A stretch of DNA of 64,000 nucleotides, taken from CAYPXN01 sp964414715 (GTDB lineage Bacteria; UBA10199; JADFYH01). Shown here piece after piece: positions 25,752-34,947 of the stretch (position 1 is its first letter; every line of letters starts with the position of its first letter). The position numbers and the translations under genes are program-made. Below the pieces are notes generated by a model. The model did no database searches. It saw only the letters and a list, made by a program, of their open reading frames with translations, and was not told the DNA's origin. The DNA lies in assembly GCA_964414715.1 (NCBI GenBank), contig CAYPXN010000040.1:8873-72872 (forward strand), written 5' to 3'.

Positions 25752-26327
25752 ATGACCAAGAAGGGAATCTTATTTGTAGTCTCTGGCCCCTCCGGTAGTG
25801 GAAAAACTACTCTATGTCGCCAAGTAGAACAACACTTGAGAATCCCTCACTCTGTTTCTTACACCACACGAGCTCCCCGTAAGGGTGAGATTGAGGGAAA
25901 AGATTATCATTTTTTAAGTCTGGAAAAATTTGAGGAAATGGAAAAAAGGGGAGAGTTTCTGGAAAGTGCCTGGGTACATGGCAATCGATATGGTACCGCC
26001 CTTCAATACACCCAAGACATTATCAACAAGGGAAATGACCTGATTCTGGATCTGGACACACAGGGAGCTCTCGCTGTAAAATCAAAAATTAAAGATGCTG
26101 TCCTGATTTTTATCGATGCTCCTGATGACGAAAGCTTGGCAAATCGCTTGGGGCAAAGAGGCACTGAAGATCCAGAAATAAAAGCAAAACGCCTTGCCCA
26201 AGCAAGTCACGAAAGAAGCTTTAAAGAAGAATATCACTACCACGTAACAAACGACTCGCTAGAAAAAACTTTACAGTTCATAATTCATGTTATTGAAAAT
26301 GAAAGGAAAATAAAAAGGTCTACCTAA
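25752..26327 (+). CDS. gmk: Guanylate kinase
   Basis: 191 residues. It phosphorylates GMP to GDP. The P-loop is SGPSGSGKTTL (residues 10-20). The GMP-binding region has SYTTRAPRKGE and YHFL, and the LID-type segment contains RLGQRGTEDPE. An SD (AAGGGAA) precedes the start. It sits between yicC and rel, supplying the guanine nucleotide pool drawn on by the alarmone synthetase. rpoZ, often found between gmk and rel, is absent here. Confidence 0.97.
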   Translation: MTKKGILFVVSGPSGSGKTTLCRQVEQHLRIPHSVSYTTRAPRKGEIEGKDYHFLSLEKFEEMEKRGEFLESAWVHGNRYGTALQYTQDIINKGNDLILDLDTQGALAVKSKIKDAVLIFIDAPDDESLANRLGQRGTEDPEIKAKRLAQASHERSFKEEYHYHVTNDSLEKTLQFIIHVIENERKIKRST

Positions 26328-26338
26328 GCAATCCCTCT

Positions 26339-28498
26339 ATGGTCACTCTCGAAAAGATCATTCAGAACATCAAATCCTACAACCCCCAAGGGGATTTTTC
26401 TCTCATTCAAAAAGCAGGGGATTTTGCCAGTAAGGTTCATAAAGGCCAAGAAAGGCAATCCGGAGAACCTTATATTATTCATCCTCTCGAAGTTGCTGAA
26501 ATTCTTGTTCAAATGAAACTCGATGTTCCGTCTATTGTTGCAGCACTGCTTCACGATACGATAGAAGATACTTCTGCAACTCTCGACGAAATCAAAAAAG
26601 AATTCGGACCTGAAATTGCCCACTTGGTAGATGGCGTAACCAAACTCAGCAAAATTCAATTTTCGAGCGCACAAGAAAAACAGGCCGAAAATTTTCGCAA
26701 AATGATCATGGCTATGGCGAAAGACATCCGGGTTATTCTGATCAAGCTTGCGGATCGCCTCAACAACATGAGAACTCTGAAACACCTCTCCGAAGAAAGA
26801 CAACAAAACATTGCCCGCGAAACCATGGATATCTATGCTCCTTTAGCAAACCGTTTGGGAATCCAGTGGATGAAGGTTGAACTCGAGGAGTTATCTTTCA
26901 AATATCTTAAACCTGAAGCCTATAAAGATATTGATGAAAAAATGAGGCAGGTTAAAAAAGAATCTGCTCCTTATATTGAGAAAGTGCTCCAGGAAGTTTC
27001 AAGCAAGCTGAATGAGTATAAAGTTCCCCATCAAATTTATGGTCGCCTCAAACATTATTTTAGTATTTACAGAAAAATGGCGGCCCAAAACATTTCTTTT
27101 GAACAAGTAAATGACTTGATTGCTTTCCGAATTATCGTGGACAACATTACACAGTGTTATACTGCCCTAGGAATTATTCACGAACTTTGGACCCCCATCC
27201 CCGGGCGATTCAAGGATTACATTGCCATGCCCAAGGCAAACAACTATCAATCACTCCATACCACTGTAGTATGCATGGAAGGAGAGCGTGCAGAATTCCA
27301 GATTCGAACGAAAGAAATGAATGAAGTGGCGGAAAAAGGGATCGCTGCACACTGGAACTACAAAGAAAATGGTTCGATCGACGACAAAGATCAGCAAAAA
27401 TTTCAGTGGGTACAGGAACTGCTAAAATGGCAAAACGAACTCAAAGACCCGGCCGAATTTCTCGATACCGTCAAACTTGATTTATTTGCCACAGATGTTT
27501 ATGTTTTTACACCCAATGGTGATGTGAAAGAACTTCCTCACGGAGCCACTCCTATTGATTTTGCCTATTCCATTCACTCTGACGTGGGAAATCGCTGTGT
27601 GGGTGCAAAAGTAAATGAAAAGATTGTCCCTCTTAATTATCGCTTACGAAGCGGTGACACCATAGAAATTCTCACAAGTGCCCATCACAAACCCTCCAAA
27701 GACTGGCTTAAATTCGCCGTCACTTCCCGGGCAAAATCCAGGATTCGCCAAGTAATTCAACACGAACAACGAGAAAAAAGTATTATCCTGGGAAAAGAGT
27801 TAATTGAAAAGGAATTCGAAAAATTCAAACTTTCCCCCTCAAAATACATGAAAGGGGAAGAACTCAAGCACGCCATTCAGGAAATGGGCTATCAAAATCT
27901 TGAAACCTTACAAATGCACGTGGGTTATGGAAAAATTTCTCCCTTACAATTTATTTCAAAACTCGTTCCACGTGAACTTCTTGCAGAAAAAGCTTCAGAA
28001 GAAACAAAAGCCGAAAGTACTCTTTCCAGAATTTTCAAAAAGGTAAAAGAACGTGGTAAGAGCATTGTAAAAGTAGGTGGCTACGACGACATCATGGTAT
28101 CTTTGGGGCGTTGCTGCTCCCCTCTACCTGGAGATCCTATCATAGGATTTATTACGCGAGGCAGGGGAGTTGTGGTTCACATTATGGACTGTGCCAAGGT
28201 TCTTTCCACAGACCCCGAACGAAGAGTGGAGGTTGCTTGGGACAAACACAGTGAAGCTTCTCATCAGGCAAAACTGAAAATTGTAAGTGCAGACAGACCT
28301 GGCCTCTTAGCATCCATGAGTAAAACTATTGCCAATGAAGGGGTCAATATCTCTCAGGCTTCCATACGAACCACGAGTGACGAAAAAGCAGTAAATATCT
28401 TTGAAGTGGAAATCAAAAACATCTCCCAATTAAAAGGAGTATTACGGGCCTTGGAAAAATTGGGAGGAGTAATCAGCGTGGAGAGAATAAGGAATTAA
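26339..28498 (+). CDS. rel: Bifunctional (p)ppGpp synthetase/hydrolase, Rel/SpoT
   Basis: 719 residues with the complete long RSH architecture. The HD hydrolase domain has H34, H48 and H72-D73 (ALLHDTIEDT). The synthetase domain has GRFKDYIAMPKANNYQSLH and EFQIRTKEMNE. A TGS domain starts at DVYVFTPNGDVKELP, a Cys-containing segment (GRCCSPLPGD) follows, and an ACT domain ends the protein. The intact HD residues argue for real hydrolase activity, so this enzyme could also remove alarmone made by the giant RelA/SpoT protein at the start of the window. It ends the 16.5-28.5 kb cluster. Confidence 0.96.
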   Translation: MVTLEKIIQNIKSYNPQGDFSLIQKAGDFASKVHKGQERQSGEPYIIHPLEVAEILVQMKLDVPSIVAALLHDTIEDTSATLDEIKKEFGPEIAHLVDGVTKLSKIQFSSAQEKQAENFRKMIMAMAKDIRVILIKLADRLNNMRTLKHLSEERQQNIARETMDIYAPLANRLGIQWMKVELEELSFKYLKPEAYKDIDEKMRQVKKESAPYIEKVLQEVSSKLNEYKVPHQIYGRLKHYFSIYRKMAAQNISFEQVNDLIAFRIIVDNITQCYTALGIIHELWTPIPGRFKDYIAMPKANNYQSLHTTVVCMEGERAEFQIRTKEMNEVAEKGIAAHWNYKENGSIDDKDQQKFQWVQELLKWQNELKDPAEFLDTVKLDLFATDVYVFTPNGDVKELPHGATPIDFAYSIHSDVGNRCVGAKVNEKIVPLNYRLRSGDTIEILTSAHHKPSKDWLKFAVTSRAKSRIRQVIQHEQREKSIILGKELIEKEFEKFKLSPSKYMKGEELKHAIQEMGYQNLETLQMHVGYGKISPLQFISKLVPRELLAEKASEETKAESTLSRIFKKVKERGKSIVKVGGYDDIMVSLGRCCSPLPGDPIIGFITRGRGVVVHIMDCAKVLSTDPERRVEVAWDKHSEASHQAKLKIVSADRPGLLASMSKTIANEGVNISQASIRTTSDEKAVNIFEVEIKNISQLKGVLRALEKLGGVISVERIRN

Positions 28499-28504
28499 CT
28501 CCTC

Positions 28505-28523
28505 CATCTCACTTCGTGAGATG
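28505..28523. terminator. Probable terminator between rel and rpmB
   Basis: An 8-bp perfect stem CATCTCAC/GTGAGATG with a TTC loop directly after the rel stop codon, followed by a moderately T-rich CCTCTTT. It lies between convergent rel and rpmB. A modest candidate. Confidence 0.45.
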
Positions 28524-28567
28524 CCTCCTCTTTAAGTTAAAAGGAAGCAAGAGGAATGGAAATTATC

Positions 28568-28756
28568 TTAAGCTTTCTGAACGTGACCTGAACGAATACA
28601 ACGGGTGCAAGCCAAAATACTCTTCACTTTACCTGCCACAATTGCCTTCACTTTTTGCAAATTTGGGAAATTACGTGTGTGAGACTTGTTGTTGGCATGA
28701 CTCACTGTATTGCCAGCTTGGGGTGTTTTTTCACAAACAAAACATTTTCTCGACAT
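28568..28756 (-). CDS. rpmB: Large ribosomal subunit protein bL28
   Basis: 62 residues, normal for bL28. It shows the family pattern CFVCEKTPQAGNTVSHANNK, RNFPNLQKVKA and a second Cys pair ACTRC, so this is the zinc-binding (C+) form with CxxC..CxxC. AAGGAG lies 8 nt before the ATG. Single minus-strand gene between rel and the YraN-type gene. Confidence 0.95.
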   Translation of the reverse strand: MSRKCFVCEKTPQAGNTVSHANNKSHTRNFPNLQKVKAIVAGKVKSILACTRCIRSGHVQKA

Positions 28757-28832
28757 AATAAAACTCCTTAAAAAGAGGGGCTTCTCTACACAAGATATTG
28801 AAACTATGCAAGATTTTTAATAAACAGGAGAC

Positions 28833-29210
28833 ATGAAAAAGCCTTCAGAACAAACAAAGGGGCAACAGGGCGAAGAATGGGCCGCCGAATATTTAAAGCA
28901 AAAAGGCCTTAAAATCATTGAAAAAAACTGGAAATGTCGCTGGGGAGAAGTGGATTTAATCGCTCAAACGGGAAATAAAATTGTTTTTGTAGAGGTTAAA
29001 AGCCGTCAAAGTCCCGAGTTCGGATCAGGCTTTGAGGCGGTCAATAAGCGCAAACAGGAGAAAATTCTTCGAAGTGCCTTAAGCTATCTTCAGAAAAAAT
29101 CGAATAATTCAAATATCCATTTTGGAGTCATTCAGGTCAATTTGAAAGAGGGTAAAAACTCCATTGAATATCTCGAGTTTCCACTGGACGGATTGGGTGG
29201 TTATTATTAG
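28833..29210 (+). CDS. YraN/UPF0102 family nuclease-like protein
   Basis: 125 residues with the UPF0102 pattern: GEEWAAEYLKQKGLKIIEKNW, then GEVDLIA and IVFVEVKSR. The Asp and Glu-x-Lys residues match the restriction-endonuclease-like (PD-(D/E)xK) fold, so a nuclease related to Holliday-junction resolvases is predicted, though function in vivo is poorly known. CAGGAGAC precedes the ATG. Confidence 0.93.
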   Translation: MKKPSEQTKGQQGEEWAAEYLKQKGLKIIEKNWKCRWGEVDLIAQTGNKIVFVEVKSRQSPEFGSGFEAVNKRKQEKILRSALSYLQKKSNNSNIHFGVIQVNLKEGKNSIEYLEFPLDGLGGYY

Positions 29211-29240
29211 AAAGGTTCAATTTTTAATGGAGTCAATAGA

Positions 29241-31010
29241 ATGAAATACCAAAACGTAATCGCCCAGTTCGCACAAAAAGCCCAAGAAATGGGAGCTAAA
29301 CCCTGTTTTAAATATAAATCCAAAGATAAATGGAAAACTCTCGATTGGTTTGAAGTAAAGGATGCCGTTGAAAAACTTGCCTCGGCTTTGGACGAAAAAG
29401 GGGTAAAAACAGGAGACAAAGTAGCCATTTTTTCCACCACACGCTACGAGTGGACGATTTGTGATTTGGCCATCCTTTCCTTGGGAGCTGTCACAGTTCC
29501 CATTTACCACTCCACACTCCCCAATGAAGCAGAGTTTATTCTCAATCATTCTGAAGCAAAGCTGCTGTTTGTGGAAGATAAAAACCAATTAAAAAAAATT
29601 GAGAGCATTCGCAAAAATCTTTCTTCCTTAAAAGATATTATTCTCTTCGAAGGACAAGCTCCCAACACCACTTCATTTCAAAAACTGCTTGAAGGGGATG
29701 CAGCAGATGCTTTGAGTCTCGAAGTCAGAACCGACAAAATACCCTTGGATGCCATTGCCACCATTGTTTACACCAGTGGAACCACCGGAAAGCCCAAAGG
29801 AGTGGTTCTTACTCATAAAAACCTGGCTTCCGAAATGGATGCTTTGCAAAAAATATTTATTTTTCCTTCCGATCAAGAAGCTTTGATCTTTTTGCCTCTG
29901 GCCCATATTTTTGCGAGAGCTTTTCAGTTCTATCAGCTTTGTACCGGATTTATTCAGGTTTATGCCGAGAGCATCGATAAACTTCTGGATAATATTTCAG
30001 AAGTACGTCCTCATTTCATTGCCTGTGTTCCCAGAATTTTTGAAAAAATTCACTCCAAAATCTTGCACGACGTTCATTCATCCAGTCCTCTTAAACAAAA
30101 AATATTCCATTGGGCAGTCAAAGTGGGCGCTGAAGTTAGCCGCTTAAAACAAGCTAACAAAGGCATTTCACCGATTCTTGCGGCTCAATATCAAATCGCC
30201 AAAAATTTGGTATTTTCAAAACTCCATAAAAAACTCGGGGGCAGAATACGCTTCTTCCTTTCCGGAGGAGCGCCCTTGGCTGCAGAAGTTGCAGAGTTTT
30301 TTCATGCCGCGGACATCCTGATTTTGGAAGGTTATGGACTTACAGAAACCACCGCTGCCATTAATGTAAATCTTCCCACTCACTACAAGTTTGGAACCGT
30401 AGGGCCCATCGTGGCTCATACAGAAGAAAAGCTGGGGGCTGACGGTGAAATTTTGGTCAGGGGAGACCATGTATTCAAGGAATACTATCGAGATCCCGAA
30501 GCGACAAAAGAAGTATTTACCGCAGATGGTTTTTTCCACACGGGAGATATTGGAGTTTATGACAAAGAAGGATTCTTGAAAATCACGGATCGTAAAAAAG
30601 ATATTATTGTGACCGCTGCCGGAAAAAACATTGCTCCTCAATATATTGAAAACCTTTTAAAAATGGATAGCATTATCAGCCAAGTCATGGTTCATGGTGA
30701 TCGCCGTAAGTTTCTTTCTGCTTTAATCACCCTGAATATGGATGAGGTAAAAAAGATTGCTCAGCATCAAAAAATTGAAACAAGCGACCATGGCGAGCTT
30801 GCAAAACATCCCAAAATTCATGAGCATGTTCGAAAGAAAATTGAAGAAAAAAACAAACAGCTTCCGAGCTATGAAACCATTAAACGATTTGCCATTCTGG
30901 AAAAAGATTTCAGCATTGAAGGTGGGGAACTTACTCCAACCCTGAAAGTAAAAAGAAAGTTGGTCACGGAACGCTACAAAGAAATTCTGGATTCTTTCTA
31001 CAATGAATAG
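29241..31010 (+). CDS. Long-chain acyl-CoA synthetase (AMP-forming)
   Basis: 589 residues of the ANL superfamily, FadD15/ACSL-like. It activates fatty acids with ATP and CoA. The AMP-binding motif is IVYTSGTTGKPKGV; later come GYGLTETTA, FHTGDIG and DRKKDIIVTAAGKNIAPQYI, which carries the catalytic Lys region typical of long-chain types. No signal or membrane segment. Nearby SCP2, CaiB-like and enoyl-CoA hydratase genes suggest a lipid or acyl-CoA theme. Exact chain length cannot be read from sequence. Confidence 0.93.
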   Translation: MKYQNVIAQFAQKAQEMGAKPCFKYKSKDKWKTLDWFEVKDAVEKLASALDEKGVKTGDKVAIFSTTRYEWTICDLAILSLGAVTVPIYHSTLPNEAEFILNHSEAKLLFVEDKNQLKKIESIRKNLSSLKDIILFEGQAPNTTSFQKLLEGDAADALSLEVRTDKIPLDAIATIVYTSGTTGKPKGVVLTHKNLASEMDALQKIFIFPSDQEALIFLPLAHIFARAFQFYQLCTGFIQVYAESIDKLLDNISEVRPHFIACVPRIFEKIHSKILHDVHSSSPLKQKIFHWAVKVGAEVSRLKQANKGISPILAAQYQIAKNLVFSKLHKKLGGRIRFFLSGGAPLAAEVAEFFHAADILILEGYGLTETTAAINVNLPTHYKFGTVGPIVAHTEEKLGADGEILVRGDHVFKEYYRDPEATKEVFTADGFFHTGDIGVYDKEGFLKITDRKKDIIVTAAGKNIAPQYIENLLKMDSIISQVMVHGDRRKFLSALITLNMDEVKKIAQHQKIETSDHGELAKHPKIHEHVRKKIEEKNKQLPSYETIKRFAILEKDFSIEGGELTPTLKVKRKLVTERYKEILDSFYNE

Positions 31011-31084
31011 AGCTTTTTATCTAAAATAATTTTACTTGAAACTCTTTCAGTATTTTCTTTTAATCATTGCAATAAATCTGTAAA

Positions 31085-31104
31085 TTACTCAAAATATTGA
31101 GTAA
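31085..31104. promoter_or_regulatory. Palindrome upstream of DUF4870 gene
   Basis: TTACTCAA (31085-31092) and TTGAGTAA (31097-31104) form a perfect 8-bp dyad with a 4-nt centre, about 40 bp before the ATG. The size and position suit a dimeric repressor operator; there is no T-run to suggest a terminator. Confidence 0.35.
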
Positions 31105-31142
31105 ATTCCTGTAACCCCATCTATATTAAAAGGAGATGAAAC

Positions 31143-31523
31143 ATGGCAGATCAAAACACACAAGGCTCAGGCGGATCCGGCTTGGCTCCCAATGTTGCCT
31201 CACTACTTTGCTATCTTTGTACATTTATTACCGGTATTATCTTTTTGCTCATCGAAAAAGATAACAAGCAGGTGAAATTCCATGCTTGGCAGGCCATTTT
31301 TCTCGGGGCAGGCTCCATTGTCATTCAAATTGCAGTGGCCATTCTTACCGCCATTATGGGAGCAATCTCAGGTGCTTTAGCAACTATCATTAGCCTCCTA
31401 GGAACCTTGGTGTATCTTGGAATTTTCGTAATCTGGATTGTTGCCATGGTAAAAGCCTATCAAGGTCAACAATGGAAAATTCCATTCATTGGTGATCTGG
31501 CTGAAAAACAAGCTGCAAAATAA
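31143..31523 (+). CDS. DUF4870 family small membrane protein
   Basis: 126 residues. LAPNVASLLCYLCTFITGIIFLL, shortened here to its family sense, marks the first helix, followed by the hallmark DNKQVKFHAWQAIFLG and two more hydrophobic segments. Families of this kind are small inner-membrane proteins of unknown role related to Tic20-like proteins. AAAGGAG gives a good SD 8 nt before the start. Confidence 0.85.
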   Translation: MADQNTQGSGGSGLAPNVASLLCYLCTFITGIIFLLIEKDNKQVKFHAWQAIFLGAGSIVIQIAVAILTAIMGAISGALATIISLLGTLVYLGIFVIWIVAMVKAYQGQQWKIPFIGDLAEKQAAK

Positions 31524-31557
31524 TCTGCCTCAGGCGGATCATTCTGAGCAAAGTTGA

Positions 31558-31953
31558 ATGATTTATATGAATTCCACAAAGAGGAATTCGCTCCTTGCTG
31601 TGTTGGTGCTGATAGGAATATTTAGCTTCAGCGCTTTTTTAAAAATCAACAGCATCGAACGGATTCCTCTTTGTTTTTTTAAATACCTTACTCATTTAGA
31701 TTGCCCAGGATGTGGCTTAACTCGTTCTTTCATTGCTATTTCCCATGGTGATTGGAAAGGAGCTCTTCACTTTAATGTTTTGGGTCCCTTGATTTATCTT
31801 TATCTTCTTTTTTATCTTATTAAGCATTTGATTTTTCTCATTTGGAATCAGCAGCTTTCTTGGCAAATGCCTCTTTGGTTTCAATGGAGCTTCGGACTTC
31901 TCTTCCTTGGACAATGGATTTGGAAGCTCATGATTGGCCTGAATATTGTTTGA
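31558..31953 (+). CDS. DUF2752 membrane protein
   Basis: 131 residues with three hydrophobic helices. The defining motif LDCPGCGLTRSFIAISHGDW, with its CPGCG Cys pair and following Arg, is at about residues 43-62. Function is unknown; the conserved cysteines could bind metal or form a disulphide. Another ATG (31567) is nearly as likely a start. It lies 34 bp after the DUF4870 gene and the two may be co-transcribed. Confidence 0.85.
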   Translation: MIYMNSTKRNSLLAVLVLIGIFSFSAFLKINSIERIPLCFFKYLTHLDCPGCGLTRSFIAISHGDWKGALHFNVLGPLIYLYLLFYLIKHLIFLIWNQQLSWQMPLWFQWSFGLLFLGQWIWKLMIGLNIV

Positions 31954-32057
31954 ATTTCTTGACCTGCTCAAAAATCTTGTGTTAGCAGAAAAATTCACCG
32001 TGTATCTTTTCTTCATAGGGAGGGAAGGGTAGCTGCGGAAACCAAAGGAGGAACACC

Positions 32058-32384
32058 ATGGCTCTTACGCCGACTGAGATTTTTACCGAACGTTTACCTG
32101 CTAGACTTCAAAAACGCGCAGACAAAATCGCCAACATCAAGGCAATTTACCAATTCAACATCACCGGCGACAATGGAGGGACATGGGTATTGGATCTTAC
32201 CCAACCAGGTGGAAAAATCACTGAAGGTCCTTCTGAAAGTGCAAAATGTACCGTCATTATGGATTCTGCCAAATTCTCCGATCTCATCGAAGGCAAACTG
32301 AATCCCCAAATGGCTTTCATGACAGGTAAATTAAAAGTAAAAGGTGACATGGGACTTGCCCTGAAATTAGGGTCTATCCTCTAA
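32058..32384 (+). CDS. SCP2 sterol-carrier domain protein
   Basis: 108 residues, a complete single SCP2 domain. Typical parts are NITGDNGGTWVLDLTQPGGK, a central CTVIMDSAKFSDLIEGKLNP and the end MAFMTGKLKVKGDMGLALKL. Such proteins bind lipids or acyl-CoAs in a hydrophobic tunnel. It has a strong SD (AAAGGAGG) and its own terminator, suggesting high expression. The organism makes hopanoids, possible ligands, which is inference. Confidence 0.92.
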   Translation: MALTPTEIFTERLPARLQKRADKIANIKAIYQFNITGDNGGTWVLDLTQPGGKITEGPSESAKCTVIMDSAKFSDLIEGKLNPQMAFMTGKLKVKGDMGLALKLGSIL

Positions 32385-32415
32385 GAAATCCTTTACAAAT
32401 TTCCGATTATTTTCC

Positions 32416-32446
32416 AAAAGGGACCTTACACAAGGTCCCTTTTTTT
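32416..32446 (+). terminator. Terminator after the SCP2 gene
   Basis: A 12-bp stem (AAAAGGGACCTT with AAGGTCCCTTTT, 4-nt loop) runs straight into a T7 tract. The next start codon begins at the very next base (32447), an unusual arrangement. Confidence 0.92.
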
Positions 32447-33316
32447 ATGAAAAAAAACATTCTACCTCTCAGAGGCATTCAAATTCTGGATTTCAGTCGC
32501 CACTTACCCGGACCCTTCGCCACTTTTCTTCTTCAAAAATGGGGCGCAAAAGTAATCCGGGTCGTAAAACCGGAGGATGACGAAGTCTTAAGCTTTCCCA
32601 ATGTCATGAAGGGAAAAAACAAAATCGAAGCAGACCTGAAAAATCCCCAAACACTTCTTCAAATCAAAATGCTCTCAAAAAAAGCCGACGTGCTCATCGA
32701 AAGCTTCCGCCCCGGAGTGATGGACAAACTTGGCATGGGTTTTCGGGACATTTCAAAACTCAATTCCCGAATTATTTATGCTTCCCTGAACAGCTATGGT
32801 TCAAAAGACAAAAGAGCAGGGCACGACTTGAATTATCTCGCAGACTCCGGAATGCTGCGTGCTATTTTTCCTGAACATACAAAAGTCCCAGGCCTTCCTC
32901 TGGCAGACTTGATCGGTGGACTGAGTGCCGCTTTTCAAATAAGTACTTTTTTAAATATCCCAAAAATGAAAAGAAAAGCCGTTTACCTCGATATTCCTAT
33001 TACTGAAACAGTTTCAGAGTTTGTCCATACCCTGGATCCTGCCGTCAAACAAACCATGAAAAAAGTAGCAGCGGGACATTTGGCACGTTATCATGTCTAT
33101 CAATGCAAGGATAAAAAAGAATTGGTGGTAGCTTGTCTGGAAGAAAAATTTTGGAAAAAATTTGTTCACCATCTCAAGATCCCCTCCAAGATTCTAGGCG
33201 GCCAGGAAAACCAAATTGTTCAGCACTTAAGTAAGCGCTTCAAATCCAAAACACAGAAAGAATGGTTGAAAATTCTCTCAGATCCTGATTTGTGTGTAAG
33301 TCCGGTAAACACATGA
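32447..33316 (+). CDS. CaiB/BaiF family CoA-transferase or acyl-CoA racemase
   Basis: 289 residues of the class III CoA-transferase family, which moves CoA between acids or epimerises 2-methylacyl-CoA. It starts with LRGIQILDFSRHLPGPFAT; VIESFRPGVMDKLG and the catalytic-region LPLADLIGG, with the family Asp, are present. Most members are 360-400 residues, so this is a short form. There is no SD: the ATG directly follows a terminator T-tract. The stop overlaps nadE by 4 nt. Substrate unknown. Confidence 0.88.
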   Translation: MKKNILPLRGIQILDFSRHLPGPFATFLLQKWGAKVIRVVKPEDDEVLSFPNVMKGKNKIEADLKNPQTLLQIKMLSKKADVLIESFRPGVMDKLGMGFRDISKLNSRIIYASLNSYGSKDKRAGHDLNYLADSGMLRAIFPEHTKVPGLPLADLIGGLSAAFQISTFLNIPKMKRKAVYLDIPITETVSEFVHTLDPAVKQTMKKVAAGHLARYHVYQCKDKKELVVACLEEKFWKKFVHHLKIPSKILGGQENQIVQHLSKRFKSKTQKEWLKILSDPDLCVSPVNT

Positions 33317-34947
33317 AAATTGCCCTTGCACAAATTAATACCCAGATCGGTAATTTTGCACTGAATCTTGAAAAAATTACCCAAGCCATCGACAAAGCAA
33401 AACAGAAGGGCGCTCAACTGATCATATTTCCCGAACTGACTCTTACCGGTTATCCTCCTCGGGATTTGCTCGAAAAAACACAGTTCGTAGATAAAAACCT
33501 GAACCTTCTAAACCAGCTTGCCAAAAAAGTTAAAAATATTGTGTGTGTGGTAGGCTTTGTGGAACCCAACCTGGAAGACAAGGGAAAACCGCTTTATAAT
33601 GCCGCCGCCTTTTTACAAGATGGCCACATTGAAAAAATTATTCGGAAGCGACTTCTTCCCACCTACGATGTTTTTGATGAAAACAGATATTTTGAACCCG
33701 GCCATGAAAGCTGTGTCTTTTATTACAAGGGATACAATATTGGATTATCTATCTGCGAAGATATCTGGAATGATGAAAGTATTTTGGGCAGGAAACTTTA
33801 CGCAGAAGATCCCATTGATGACCTTTCGCGCAAGGGCGCCAATCTTTTCATCAACATTTCCGCATCACCTTATTCCATGGGGAAAAGAAGTATCCGTGAA
33901 AAACTTCTTTCTCAGGTAGCGCGCTCCAAGAAAGCACCTTTGGTTTATGTAAATCTTGTCGGTGGTAATGACGACCTTATTTTTGATGGAAGCAGCCTGG
34001 TCTTTAACGAAGAAGGTGAAATCTGTACTCGCTTAAAAAGTTTCGAGGAAGATTTTTCCATCGTGGATCTCCAAAGTCTGAAACCAGAACCTTTTTATCA
34101 GGTTCACGAAATGGAAAAAGTCCGCAAGGCCCTGGTTTTGGGTATTCGGGATTACATGGCAAAATCAGGTTTTAAAAAAGCGATTTTGGGCCTTTCAGGA
34201 GGCATCGATTCCTGTCTTGTGGCCAATCTGGCAGCAGAAGCTTGTGGTGCAAAAAATGTTCTCGGAGTTTCTCTTCCTTCTCCTTACTCCAGTCAAAGCA
34301 GCCTGACGGATGCCAAGGCTCTTGCCAAAAATTTGGGGATTCAACACCGTACGATTCCTATCGGAGATATCTACAAAGCATATCCCTTGGCACTCGAATG
34401 GGATAGCAAGCCCAGAAAAGTTGATGTCGCCTTGCAAAATATTCAGGCCCGTATTCGTGGCAATATTCTCATGGCGCTTTCAAACCGTGAGGGCTATCTC
34501 TTGTTAAGCACTGGAAACAAATCTGAAATGGCAGTGGGTTATTGTACGCTCTACGGAGATATGGCAGGAGGATTGGCGGTAATTTCCGACCTCCCCAAAA
34601 CCCTTGTCTACCAACTCTCTCGTTATTTGAATAAAAAACACCGGGCAATTCCGGAATCTGTGTTCCGCAAAGCTCCTTCAGCGGAGCTGGCACCCAATCA
34701 GAAAGACCAGGATGATCTTCCTCCCTATGAAACCCTGGATGAAATCTTAAGACTTTATATTGAAGAAAATAAAAGCAGTGCCCAAATCATCAAAGCAGGA
34801 TTTGCAAAAAAGACAGTTTTAGATGTGATTCAACGGGTTGACCGCAACGAATACAAAAGACAACAAGCTCCTCCGGGTCTGCGCATCACTTCTAAAGCCT
34901 TTGGTTTTGGGCGACAAATCCCCCTCACAAACGGATTTAAGGAATGA
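33313..34947 (+). CDS. nadE: Glutamine-dependent NAD+ synthetase
   Basis: 544 residues from the ATG that overlaps the upstream stop (ATGA); an earlier ATG-less extension is unlikely. It amidates deamido-NAD to NAD using glutamine. The N-terminal nitrilase-type glutaminase has E41 (FPELTLTGYPP), Lys in KRLLPTYDVFDE and the nucleophile Cys in LSICEDIW. The C-terminal synthetase has the ATP loop LGLSGGIDSCL and LLSTGNKSEMAVGYCTLYGD. Full length and intact. Confidence 0.96.
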   Translation: MKIALAQINTQIGNFALNLEKITQAIDKAKQKGAQLIIFPELTLTGYPPRDLLEKTQFVDKNLNLLNQLAKKVKNIVCVVGFVEPNLEDKGKPLYNAAAFLQDGHIEKIIRKRLLPTYDVFDENRYFEPGHESCVFYYKGYNIGLSICEDIWNDESILGRKLYAEDPIDDLSRKGANLFINISASPYSMGKRSIREKLLSQVARSKKAPLVYVNLVGGNDDLIFDGSSLVFNEEGEICTRLKSFEEDFSIVDLQSLKPEPFYQVHEMEKVRKALVLGIRDYMAKSGFKKAILGLSGGIDSCLVANLAAEACGAKNVLGVSLPSPYSSQSSLTDAKALAKNLGIQHRTIPIGDIYKAYPLALEWDSKPRKVDVALQNIQARIRGNILMALSNREGYLLLSTGNKSEMAVGYCTLYGDMAGGLAVISDLPKTLVYQLSRYLNKKHRAIPESVFRKAPSAELAPNQKDQDDLPPYETLDEILRLYIEENKSSAQIIKAGFAKKTVLDVIQRVDRNEYKRQQAPPGLRITSKAFGFGRQIPLTNGFKE

